Of a DNA stretch of 64,000 nucleotides, positions 1 through 12,040 are shown piece after piece. Below the pieces are notes generated by a model that ran no database searches, had not been told where the DNA came from, and saw only the letters and a list, made by a program, of their open reading frames with translations. Position 1 is the first letter of the stretch; every line of letters begins with the position of its first letter. A program made the translations under genes and the position numbers. The stretch is from Lepiota brunneoincarnata. Taxonomy: Eukaryota > Basidiomycota > Agaricomycetes > Agaricales > Agaricaceae. The DNA lies in the NCBI GenBank assembly GCA_023014365.1, contig JAEBUN010000060.1, forward strand, positions 1 through 64,000, read 5' to 3'.

Positions 1-3000
1 GAGGCCGATTTCCAGAACTCCCAGCCCCCCAAAACTCATCATGGAATACCCTAGGAGGGTAGCGGTAGGGTCTTGAGACATGGCGCTTTCTCTGGCGAAC
101 GGAGGAAAAGTCGCCTTGTGTATCTGCGAATGTAAGACTACGGTATGGGTCGTATCATGGATATTTAAAGGATTAAGTTGGGTGGTCATTTAGTCAGCTT
201 GGCGATCTGAATGGAGGTGGATTGAATTGAAAGAATCAATTGTTTGATTGCGTTTAAAGTAAGGAACAAACTATTCCCACTGTGTCCCAACAATTTTTCG
301 AGCTAAGATCCATGGTTATACTCCATCCGTTGAACCCAAGCATATGAGTGACCCCGAAATCCCGTTCCGCCCTTTAGAAGTTCCGCTACAACTGCACAAT
401 GTAGACTGCCAGGAGCTCTATCGTTCCAAGAACGAGTCCTACGGATCCGGGGTATAATGATAACCGGGTGTATTTCTGTCGTCAGTTGTTATGGAGGCAC
501 ATGGTGAAAGAAGAAGATAGGTGCCAATCACAGTCAGACTTCCTGGCCTGCTGATCTGCCGCCGTTCCCTGGCCCATGCTGAGGGGGACCAAGAAGAAAC
601 AATGTTATCTCAGGAATAGGCGGCGTGACTATCGGGGAAAATTATCCCGCTCTTCTCCCGTCAGGCGCGCCCTATCCTGAACGTGGGGCATGCCTCTCTT
701 CTTCTCACGCACTGCTCCTTGATGCGAGCACAGCAAGCACATCCTTCATTTCTATCATAACTTCCTGCACTATTCAATGCGACATCCAGCTGCCAGAGGC
801 CTAGAACCTATACATTTACCAGTCATTATGAATACAGAGACCAGATTGGTCGACGGACACACGTGCGCCAGTTGCCTATTTGCGATTCATGGCCACCACC
901 ACTCTGTCGTGCGATTAAAGCATCTCGTATGAGCTTATTCTAGGCAGCCAGTAGCCGTGAGGTAACCAATTTGGACCTTCCAACTCATTATACCCTTGTC
1001 GTCGCCACGCCTTCCCCCAGCCCATGAAAAGTGCCTTAGTGAACGAGCTTGCTCATCCTCTCCTCGTAGCACTGCCCATCTGCCCATCTTCCACCGTCTC
1101 CTCCAACTCTGAGAGACTCTTCCTGTCAGGAAATGGCAATACACCGAGCAACTGCCACATCAGGTTCGGCTGCCGAGGCTCGATTCCGGTAAGCATACGC
1201 CGCCCCTACCCCCTGCCTCTGCCATAACTGCCCAAGGGCAAGTAATGACATCGGAACGAACACATCTTTCCGGACAGTGAATTCTCGCCTTACCCTGCCT
1301 ACAATGCATGCGATAGAGTCGAAACAGCCTCCCGCAATGCCCAACCTCAGGCAGGGTGAGTGTGTTTTACTCTGTGATACGGGAGAACAGGGGGTCTCGC
1401 GAGAGACCCAGCTGATTGCGGAATGGCGCCAAAAGTCCGGCGGTTGATCATCATCATCACCAATACGATCCGCAACAGACCCCCCCGATCTGCTATGATC
1501 AAACCCAGCCTCTTCTGCCCACTACTCGCCTTCATTCATCAGCAGCTCACCTCGATACCAACGACGAACCTCTACACGGGTACGAGGCTGAGGAGGGCAC
1601 GAAGCCCTGTTCTTCGGGGACGTATATTGGTATCTTGTGCATCGTGTTCGTGTGGCTGCTACCTATCGGGATTATTGTGTCTGGAAGTAACCACGGAGGT
1701 GACGCGGCTGTAAGGGACACCCTAATTCCAGGTCGGTCCTACCATCCACCGCAGTTGGCTCTCGCGACGCGAGGCCGAGGCTTATTGTCCTGGGAGTCGT
1801 CAAGGTGGGATCAACTGAGGCGAGGGGAGCACTGTCTGCGATATAGAACGAGAGAATACACAGCGAAATCGGCCGGTGAGAATCATGGACAGGCTGGGAT
1901 GGAAGAGTGTAAAAGGTCACCAGCTCAAATTCACGATGTTGAGTTGAAGCCATCATTTTGTGAAGACTTGGTATGTCTTTCGGTATTACTACCCCATCAG
2001 CTTAACAATAGTGAAGGGGAAATGGAGTGGAATATGGGGACACTGGGTCGTGGATTTTGATGAGCCAGAGTGCGAGACGTCTTGGGTTGATTTCCAGGAT
2101 CAGGTATGCCGAATACTCGATCACTTGTTCGTGACAGAAACCATCATGTTGATTTGCCCAGGGCTGTCAAGGAACCGCTGGCCGTCGCGTGCGTTGGCTA
2201 AGCACTAGATTTTCTCACCATCGCATATATTTACCATAGGTATTTCATACCCTAGCGGATCACGGCGCACTTGGATCGCTTCAACCACGGTGATGACTGG
2301 CAAATAATGTGCTCCACCACGCCCCCTACTTACTTGTTCAATGGAAAACTATTGCCAGTTCCCCCCAACTGCGAACATGTACGTTAACTTCATCGCTACC
2401 GGATTTTACGGCATGTCCTGACCCATTTACAAGACCAGGGACTCGGTAGTGGGCATATGGGATATGGTAGATCCTACCTGTCTGAACACGGCGGTTTAGA
2501 ACGCCCAATGGTTCTAGGGCAAGCCCCTGGGTTTAATTACACGCATCGCACTTCACTATGTATCCTGCCACTGGCTGTCCTAATTTATTGGTGTCATTCC
2601 AAAATTGCTCAGGGTAGAAAGGAAAGACAAAACGAAGAGGAAGAGTCAAGTGTGACATTCATATAACCCATCAAGGACACACGACATAAACCTACTTAGA
2701 ACTCTCAAGGACCGAAATGACAATTCGTTTCCAGGTGGCGTTGGCGTTCTATGTGCCCGCGCCCCCGGGTCTTGCCGTAATCGGCCCGTACCAGCGGACT
2801 TGGACTTAACCCCTCATATACTTACATACTTGTTGTGGAGGGCAGGGGAAAGCAGTGGAAGCGAAGCGAACGCGTGGCGAGCGACATCGGGATGCCAGGG
2901 GGTTCCCTCACCCCTGAAGGCGTGTCGAGCGTCAAACCTTATCCTGGGCCTGCCACTATCCTGTTATATATCGTCGCGGGAAACAGTAATTGTGTCAACC

Positions 3001-6000
3001 GGCCGCGAAGCACGCACTAGCAGATCCCTGGCCACTGATATGACTCGCCTTCGATCCGGGGGCGGAGCACAAAAGAAAGACCCCAAATACATGCCGTCTC
3101 AACATCTCAAATGCGGGAATGAGACGTATTTTCCCTTTAGCTTCTCCAGCTCATTCCCCAATGAACAGATTACTAGAACCCAGTTACGACATACTGCACG
3201 AAGAAAGCGTGCTCCGATCGCCTGAATTTTGGACACAGCCTGCCATGATAAAATGCTCTTCGCACCTCTATCCCGAAGTGCAGAATAGTAAAATTATAGA
3301 AGAGCTACAAGAAGCTTATGATTGATTTGGACATAGCCTTCAAACTTCAGGCTTCAGCGTATAACTTTCCTATAATTACAAGAACGAGAGGCAGTATGAA
3401 CTCCGTACAACTTGACACCTTGGCATTGATACGCATCTTTAGAAGCCCCCAATTTCTCGATTTCTTGAGCGGCAACACCATCTTTATCCTTTGATATCCG
3501 CCAATTTGGCAATCCCTGGCTCCCATGTATTGCAGTGCCCCCGGGATCAGACGAAGTATAGTTTTACATTTCAAGGACATCCACTAGGCGTCATTATTTC
3601 TGAGTAAAGATGCTGTCCAAGGCTCCCGAGGGTCCACAACCGCTTCTTGCGGAGTAGACATACCAGAGACCCCACAGGTTTAGTTAAGAACTCGAACTCA
3701 CCGCTGCAGCGGCACAGAAGAGCGGTAGGTTCTTACGACCCAGATTCATGGCTCCGGGGGCCTTATCGCCATGCGCAGCGCGTTACGGTGTGGCGGGTCA
3801 TGTTCTACCCAAGGCCGGAATCAGCCTTCAGAGCGTTATCGAGAAAAGCACCTCAAGCTCCGAGGACCGTAATGAACGAAAGAGAAATTGTTGCAAATTG
3901 AAACGGAGTATCCAAACATCCAAATGAAATGAAATGGGACGGAACGCCTGAAGCGTTCCGATGTCTGTAAAGACTTGTGAACATCTAAAGCATCGGCACT
4001 AGGTCGAGCTGACCGTCCAGATTTCATGCTTTATTGTCCACAAACCTTAGGCCCTGTTTTCGCACCAACATCACTCCGGGGCGGTTTCTCATGGTGGGAT
4101 ACTGCCTTCATTACTTGTTTAGGACATGAGCGGCATTGTATCCCGGACGGTGTAGAGGCGCTGGTGGACTTTTACTGAACCCGAAGGTGAACCCCAGCCT
4201 GAGCACCACAGCTGACACCTTTTCCTGCGGTTCAATGAAGTCTGCGCAGCAATCGAAGGTCCATAATGGATCCTAACCTTGACCCCGTCAGGGCGTGGTC
4301 TATTGTTGTAGTGGCGTCTATGCTGGAACTGAGGCACTGATCGATTGATTGAGGGCCGGTTCACCTTGCTTACGTTAGCTCCACTTTTTTCTGGCATGCG
4401 GCTCGTGCCTTGGGTCGGTGTACGGAACATCCACAGCTGCCACGACTTGTCACACACCTCCTCCTCTTGTCAGGATGGCCTCAAATCATGATCGGCATCA
4501 CCTCTTGCTGTTGCTGAGTGGATGTCAGGTTAGTTCGCTTCATGCCCTCTCCCGCTCATCACGATGTCGGAGCTCACTCGTGGCAGTGGGGATCGAGACA
4601 TACCGTAACATTTGCAGACCCAGGACAGGTAGCAGGTGTATGAAAGCAGTTCACTCCATATCACACCAGTGTCGTATGATGTTTCCCATTCTTATGACTG
4701 CCCAGGCTTTCTGGATGACGGAACCCCAGCGGAACCTCATACCACTGATGGATCTCTGACCCTTCGGCATCGACACCTGCGATCGCTCCATGTTTGGCCG
4801 CAGTGTTTGAGCTGGGCGATCTCACTGGGCAAGGTAGAAGCTTTGAACTACCTCTCCTCATACTCAACTGGATCCACATGCAGATTACTGTGACATCTTG
4901 GTATGCTCGTCGTTCTACACCTAGTTCCTCCGTACCTCCAGGTCGGTTTTCTCCCATCTTTCTATTACCTCATTGTTCGATCGACTCATCAGTGCTTCAG
5001 AACCTACGGCATAGGCCGCGTCCTTCTCACGTGTTTGTTAGGCTTGTCCTTTGTTCGCTCTCACAAATCGCCACCGATGCCAATGCATAATTCTATGCAT
5101 CACATCTCACAACATCTCTATGTCCACGCTTTTCGCTCCTCCGACCATGAAATATTCACCAGTTTTGGGGTAATGGTGAAGTCATAGATACGGGAAAGCG
5201 ATAGTGGGGCCCTCTGACAGACTCTGTCGCAAACTTGAGTTTGCCAGAGACATCATCTGTCGTTGATTGGTTCCTCCAAGCGGGTGATAGCATCCGTCGC
5301 CAGAGTGTTGTGCTGGCCGGCATACGGAGCGTTTTGGCGGGGCAACCCGGGGTTAAGGACACCAGGCTGTGTCCTGAATGACACCAACCCTCCCCCGCCA
5401 GCGGAAATCGCAGGATTCTTAACAACACCTCTTGCGACGGTGTGCTTTTGTAGCTCAACTCGGCCATCTCGGGTTTGGATCCGAACCTGAGGTGATTCGA
5501 CTTTTGTTACCACTGTGTGCTATCGCTTGGGGAGTTGCGCCCATCTGATTGGGACGCCTGGATTCCTCGCTGGCCGTCAGAATACAGTGGCTTGGGCTTC
5601 CCAGGTGTACTAGAGATGCTGGGCTCTTGTTGGAGTGCCAGTGTCCATGGACGGCGCTCTCCACTTCAACGTGGGGTTTTCCGTTTATCGGCGGTCTTCG
5701 ACCCGGGTGATACCAGTCGGACAGCGTTGATACCCTAGAGTTCCTTGCGCTGGACCCTATGTGGTCCGCACGCTAAACCCACGTTTGCAGCCTTGCGTGC
5801 TCATGTGCATAATTTTTTCCGCACCCCCGCTCCTTCGTGGATGCATCATGACCTGCTTATTGAGTCCGGATCTCGATGACAAGCTAAGCATTTCTCTACC
5901 CTGTTGCCAGATAGAACGCCCCCTTATAGATTTTCAGAGGCGGTTAATCAGTGAAAAGGTATGTCCGGTCCCAGTCTGCTTGTGTCCGTGTTTTTTTAAG

Positions 6001-6444
6001 TAGACACCCCGGGCGCCTCATTTGCTAGCATCAATGAATCAGAACGTGGTGAGCTGCGTATGGTGGCTGTCGGGGGGTAGCCGCCAGCGCACTTGTATTA
6101 CGATAAGAATCTTGCATGCCTACCAGGATGCCGTTAGCACTGAAAAATAATTGCTTTAGCCTAGACCGGGCATTGTTAACCTAATGAGATCAATTCAAGA
6201 GCTCATTCCCCGGAAATCCGCTTCTTGATCTAATGTCATGAATAAGGAATATCCACAGACTCCAGGCTTCCCGAAATTTCTGACGGACACCACCTGTCAC
6301 ATACTTTTGGAATAGATCCAATTGAGAACGCAGAAGATGACTGAGATGGCAAAAGCTGTCGTAGAGGCTAATAGCAGGGGAGAAGCCTACTTCATCGTCG
6401 TGACTGGGTCAGAAAGGAGATATATAAATCGACAGCAGGTTCGT
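1..6444. other. Intergenic stretch without a supportable gene
   Basis: This stretch has ordinary CpG-rich base composition like the genes to its right, but no open reading frame that looks like a protein family I know. The longest frame, 1416-2060 plus, opens at TTG and has one hydrophobic segment (around 1620-1690); it could be an exon of an unrecognised gene. Frames at 5156-5513 overlap on both strands. No rRNA, tRNA or transposon signature was seen. A multi-exon gene with small exons could be missed here. Confidence 0.4.
1416..2060 (+). other. Possible exon of an unrecognised membrane protein
   Basis: The frame runs 214 codons, starts at TTG rather than ATG, and holds a Pro/Gln-rich stretch with four His, then one strongly hydrophobic segment of about 21 residues (YIGILCIVFVWLLPIGIIV) followed by a Gly/Asp-rich turn. 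This would fit a single-pass membrane protein whose first exon lies upstream. The second half has no clear protein-like character and may be intronic or chance. I recognise no family. Confidence 0.2.
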
Positions 6445-9400
6445 TCAGAATCCAAAGTGAACATATGGTACCCATGTCAGGAGCCCATACTCCGTATCTC
6501 CAAGCCTCTCTCGAATCATCCGAGTGCTCTTGTCAAGCGCATAAGCAGCTTGCACATGATCAAGCCGTCTTGAACCTGATTCCCCCAAGGGCCCTTTGAG
6601 GAGATGCTGGTAGAAATCTCTCGCGATCTCGGGTCCGTGTTCATCCTTGATCGACCACATCGTTGCAACAACACCTCGATATCCCGCAGCCAACATCCCA
6701 GCGGCAAGATGAACTGCCTCGTCGGAGAGTTTCTCGTAACCTGTGCTTGTCTGGCACGCAGACAAGAAGGCATGTTCGGGTCTTGACATGCGTTGTTTCA
6801 TCATCTCTATCAGATCCACTCGGCCGTCATGGAGGCGTACTCCGCTCCTGAGAGGTTCTTCTTGATCCTGAACCGCGTGGCAAGAGAAATGCACCCAGTT
6901 ATGCGTCTGCATCTCTTCTATGACTTGCGTTCTAGTGGCAGCAGCATCCGCCAGCAACGAGGTGCCGATATGTTCCCTCCCCATCATATCCCTCAGCATA
7001 TGTGTTTCCTTCCCCGCGGCCGGGATGTGGGGCAAACCTGGAGTGGACGATTGGCTGACCAGAAGCAAGCTGGTGGGTGCTTGGTCCGTTCCATGCCCTA
7101 ATTTAACCTTGTCCAGAAGAGTGCTGACAGTTGGAGTGTACGAAGAAACGACAAAGTCCGACACGCAAGGCCCGGCCCGAGCATTCTCCTGGGCGTATAT
7201 TCCCGCAGCGTGGATGGGAAGAAATGTAAGAGGGCCGGTGGGACACCACCAAATGCGAGGTCTGCGTGGATTTGGCACCTGGATCGAGTCATCAGTATTA
7301 CGATCAATAAGGGGGAAAGAGGACGTACAGAGTAACCAAGGGCATCTAATATTGGCTTAGCTACATGCTCCCAAAGTTCGCGAAGAACCTTGTGTATCAT
7401 CCCAGGGAGCCGAGACATACCACCAGCGCGGTAAACTTCCCGCGCGTGGATGCCGTTCCTTGTCAGATAGGTGCTGAGATTACTGCGTAGTTCGACCGCA
7501 TGTCGATTACTAAAGCTTTTAAGTGGGATGTGAAGTGGTTCAGGCGCATCCCGATTCAGGGCGATGGCATCGCATCGTTCAATGTCAATGTTAAAGATGA
7601 TGACAGGACCATCATGGGGCAAGCCAGAGAGAATGTCCGAGGCTTTTGGCGGTCGAAGAAAGTCATGAAAACCAGGGATTATGCGAATCTCCTCAAGAAT
7701 TTGGGCCCATTCCTTAGCGCTCTCGGCATGTCGCTGCTTGTCGCTTTGTGCAACAACCATCTGTGTCACGTTTGATTCAGAAAATGCGTCAGATGTCTCT
7801 TGACGAGAACTGGACATCTCTAGGGCATGTGCAACATCCAAAAAGCGATCTGCGAGTTGAGGATTGTAGGATCGTAGAGTGTCAACAGGAGTTCGAAGCC
7901 TATGGGTCTGGTTCCACACAAGGCAACGGCCTTGCTCGAGCCAAGTTAGAGCATGTGTGAATTTTCCACCAGCGATTGCGGCAGCTGTTGCAGAAGTCGT
8001 TAAGTCGGATCTTCCAACAAGGTTTGTGTGTCGTTTGTGAACTGTCTGTTCCAGGCCAGCAACCTCGGAGAGGAGCTTAATGGCGACATCAAATGCTTTG
8101 AGGGTTTGGGAGTGATGAAATTGATGGGATAACTTGGCCCAGCTCCTAGCAGAATAAAAACGCTGGGGTGGGTGTCCAGAGGTTTGAGAAGCTGATGTAG
8201 AATAAGCGTGGATGGCGTGGTCAATGTCGTCTGGGTCTTTGGTATGTTCAAAGTGGTTGTGCCACAAATTTCCAAGGTTACCGGCCCATGCAGCCAGAGA
8301 GGCATGGCCCTCTGGAGCAAGCTCGATAGCCTGCTGAAGATTCGATATTGCCATTTTGATATCTGCGAGATCCTCCGTGCATTCAAAACGCCTCTGAAAT
8401 GAGACTCCCAGGTTATTGAGCCGTGACGGTAGGTCTGCATGACCCTCTGGAGTAAGCTTGATAGCTTTCTGAAGGTTGGATATTGCCTTGTCAATGTCTG
8501 TGAGATTCCTCGTGCATTCAAATCGGTTTTGGAATGAGGTTCCCAGGTTATTCAACCACGAGGGTAAGTCTGGGTAGCTCTCCGGAGTGAGCTCAACGGC
8601 CTTCTCAAGATTGGATATTGCATTTTGAATGTCTGCAAGTTCTCCAGTGCTTTCAAAACGTGTTTGGAGTGAGACTCCAAGGTTGTTGAGCTGTGAGGGC
8701 AGTTCGACATGACCTTCTGGAGTGAGTTTGACAGACCTCTGATTGCTGAACACTGCTCCATCAATGTCTGCAAGGTCACCTGTGCGTTCGAAACGGGCTT
8801 GGAACGACACTCCAAGGCTATTCAACCTCGAAGGAAGGGCAGCATGGCCCTCTGGAGTGAGCTGGATAGACTTCTGTTGATTCGAAATTGCTTTTTCGAT
8901 GTCCACGAGATCTCCAGTGCGTTCAAAGCGGCTTTGGAATGAGATTCCAAGGTTATTAAGCTGCGTGGCCAGGCTGGCGTGACCAACAGGGGTGAGTTCG
9001 ATGGCCCTCTGTTGATGAGATATTGCCCTCGCAACGTCTGTAAGCTCCCCGATGCACTGAAAACGTCGAACGAAAAGAGTTCCGAGATTGTTAAGCTGCG
9101 AAAATAGGCTTGCATGACCCTCGGGCGTGAGCCTGACAGCCTTTTGTTGATTAGATATTGCCCTTTCGATGTCTACAAGATCTCCGCTGCATTCAAAACG
9201 GTCTTGAAGCGAATTTCCGAGGCTATTGAGCCACAAAGCCAGGTCGGCATGGTCTTCTGGAGTGAGATCAGCTGCTCTCTGTTGGTTTGAAATCGCTCTT
9301 ACGATATCTGCGAGATCTCCAGTGAATTGGAAACGGCTTCTGAATACGATCCCGAGACTATTGAGCCGTGAAGGTAGACCAGCATCACCTTCAGGGGTGA

Positions 9401-10367
9401 GTTCAATAGCCCTCTGGATGTTGGATATTGCCTTTTCAATGTCTGCAAGCTCTCCAACGTGTTCAAAACGCCTGTCGAGCAGGAGTCCGAGATTATTGAG
9501 CCACGGAGGCAGGAAAGCATGGGTTTCTGGAACGAGCTCGAGAGCCCTCTGCTGGTTATAAATTGCCTTTTCAATATCTACAAGATCTCCAGTGCATTCA
9601 AAACGCCTGCCGAACGATATTCCAAGGTTATTGAGCGACGAAGGTAGGTCAGCATGACCCTCTGGAGTGAGCTCGATAGCACTCTGTTGATTAGATATTG
9701 CCTTCTCGATGTCCGCGAGCTCGCCGGTGAATTCAAAGCGCTTCTGGAATGAGATTCCGAGGTTGTTGAACTGTGAAGCCAACCTGGCGTGGCCTTCGGG
9801 CGTGAGCTCAATGCCCCTTTGTTGATTCGATATCGCCATTTCAATATTGGCGGGATCCCCAGTGCTTTCAAAATAGCTTTGAAATGTGATTCCAAGGTTA
9901 TCGAGCCATGCAGGTAAATTGGCATGGTCCTCGGGGACGAGCTCAGCCGCCCTTTGGAGATAAGATATTGCTCTTTTGATGTCTTCGGGGTCTCTAGTGC
10001 ACTCAAAGCGGCTCTGCAACGAGATTCCGAGGTTACTGAGTCGTGGGGGCAGGCTAGCATTACCCTCCGGGGTGACGTTAATGGCAGCCTCCAACATGGA
10101 TACTGCCCGGTTAATGTCGGGCACCCTCCCGCTTACTCCAAAGCGGCGCAGAAGTGCTACCCCAGTATCCGATATGTAGAGCCCATAATTCTCGTGGTCG
10201 GGGGGTGTCAGCTGGACTGCTAATTCATATGCCGAGATCGCCTGATTGATATCATCTTCACTGTTGGTTTCCTCAAACTGGTCGCTGAAAAAGTCACCGC
10301 GACGGTTCAGAACTTCTGCATTCGGAGCATTCACAGATGTGGGCCCGGCCGCACTTGGGTCTTCCAT
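6445..10367 (-). CDS. TPR-repeat CHAT-domain protein (caspase/separase-like)
   Basis: Predicted 1,290-residue cytosolic protein in two exons, 10367-7329 and 7278-6445. A 50-bp intron (7279-7328, GTACGT...CAG) joins them in phase 0. I chose ATG 10367 because the frame otherwise starts at GTG. Residues ~20-740 are a run of about 15 tandem 45-residue TPR-like units (core LNNLGISFQ.RF...GDL.DIEKAIS), the last degenerate. A helical linker with the usual fungal block LEQGRCLVW follows. The C-terminal ~280 residues are a CHAT domain, a caspase/separase-fold peptidase. The expected dyad is present: His1147 in HFSCHAVQD and Cys1188 in LSACQTSTG. No NACHT/NB-ARC module, signal peptide or membrane segment is seen. 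Related TPR-CHAT proteins are numerous in Agaricomycetes with unknown role; proteolytic activity is inferred from the dyad. The gene stands alone. Confidence 0.9.
8160..10250 (-). repeat. Coding tandem repeat, 135-bp unit (TPR array)
   Basis: About 15 consecutive in-frame 135-bp units encode the 45-residue TPR-like repeat of the CHAT protein. Units keep constant length with no partial unit inside the array, and several neighbours are very similar, which suggests copy number changes by unequal exchange. The outermost units are the most diverged. Confidence 0.85.
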
Positions 10368-12040
10368 CACCGTTCGCCCCGTTTTTCGTACCTTCCATCA
10401 TGGCGCCTATCATGAGGCCGTATGACATACCTGTAATCACAGAATAACGACTAGTGAACATACCAATAGTGCACACCATTTTCAATGATAGTTGTTTTTC
10501 CTTTGTCCCGAAGCTGCGCTCAATCCTAATGTCTACTATAATGGTATTAATTCGTACTCATTACAATACCTGCAGAAAATGAGCGCACCACAGTCCATTG
10601 CTATAAGTTTCGTCACTAATTCTTCCTTTCTTAATATGATACGACCTAGTTCCCCAGTAGTCTCTGACCGCGCGATGAATTCAAGCTCGTGAGTGCCCGG
10701 ATGACTTCGATGTTCATGCTCAATGCGCCGTTTGCCCGGTTGAACGGTCTCACTCGTTACTCACAGTTGTATCATCCGATCGTACCTCCATGTCGTCGGA
10801 GAAACCTTCTCTGTCACCCCTGTATTTCCCTCCGCCAGCCCAACAATGACAAGCTCCAATGCATTCAACGCGAAATGTACGGAACCCTCCGATAAACACT
10901 TGATGACAATGTCTATGCCATGATGTGAGGACAGGCCCTGCAAGTAATGTTGGGAATACAATTCGCACCCCTCAAGACTATTGCTTCGACCAGCAGGGGG
11001 TGCTTGGGAGATGTGCTAGAGGATGGGGCAGTCTGCAGGTCTGAAGTCCACAGGTTACTTGAGTTGTGGCTGTCATCTCCTTCGAGCGAGCCGGGTTGAA
11101 TGTTGCCGTGCATTGGATTAGTGGTGTGGTAAGACTACCTCTTAGCACACTCCTCAGAGGTGTATGGGAAATAACCTTTCGTATATGTCCAAAGATGGTA
11201 AGAGGTCACGGGATTATTCTGGATACCTCGCCTTGGGCATGAGACAAGTTTGGCCATTATCACCTTGTAAAGTACCGACCCAGCTATTTTAGGAATAGCG
11301 TGTTGAAAAAAGCGTGCAACGGCGGCGTGTTCGTTTGGCCTCGGTGAGCTCGTGAGGCAAACGGATGGCTACATACAACTCGAGTAGACTACTTAAATAA
11401 TATCTACAACAATAAGGTCCGTAAACAATAAAACAATTTCAAATCACATGCATCGCGCAGGCTTGCATGATGCCAGAATTCCAACATAGCGCTATGATTC
11501 GCGACTACGGAAAAATACTAGCGGGATATCGTCCATATGGTATTAGGACGAGAAACGCGTTACCACGATCGGGGCACACATAAATGGGCGCAGCGTGATT
11601 TCCTGCTGCACATTTCGAGGTAGGAGTGAGTTATCGAGTGGTCAGATTTGGGTCTCCATGCTCGATTTTTCGTCTAAGTATGATAAATACACCGTAAAAT
11701 TCTTCCGAAACCGGCGTGGAAGGATTTTGTTCTATGAATTGAGGGACACATGTGAAGTGTCATTATGATTGACATGCATCAATTACAAGACGCTGATGGA
11801 ACGGAAGCAACATCCTCCGTGTTTTCAGAGCACCATTGCCAGGTAACATAGTGCCTCGCAAGTTTTTCCCGGCCCGTTGGGTTTGGCGGTTCTCATATCG
11901 CCTACACGAGGTGCGTGCCAAGCGTAAAGGAATTTGTTGGAACAGAAGACCCCTCGAGAGTCGGGGTTGAGGGAGTCGAAGGTCACATACAATGGAAACG
12001 CTACCCAACTTCTTAGCTACATCACGATTGGACTCACTGG
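10368..12040. other. Intergenic region, no gene seen
   Basis: This separates the minus-strand CHAT and P450 genes and must contain the CHAT promoter (right of 10367) and the P450 3' end. Short frames on both strands are not protein-like. No TATA box stands out close to 10367. A more AT-rich portion lies around 11380-11720. Confidence 0.5.

Noticed and set aside
5156..5513. Overlapping ORFs on both strands, possibly an old repeat
   Set aside because: No family recognised and no second copy in the window; kept only as a note.
8000..10060. Many ORFs of 60-170 codons on both strands
   Set aside because: They are shadows of the 135-bp TPR repeat unit in other frames and recur with its period.
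8160..10250. CRISPR-like regular repeat spacing
   Set aside because: The 135-bp periodicity is in-frame coding repeat without spacers, in a eukaryotic gene.
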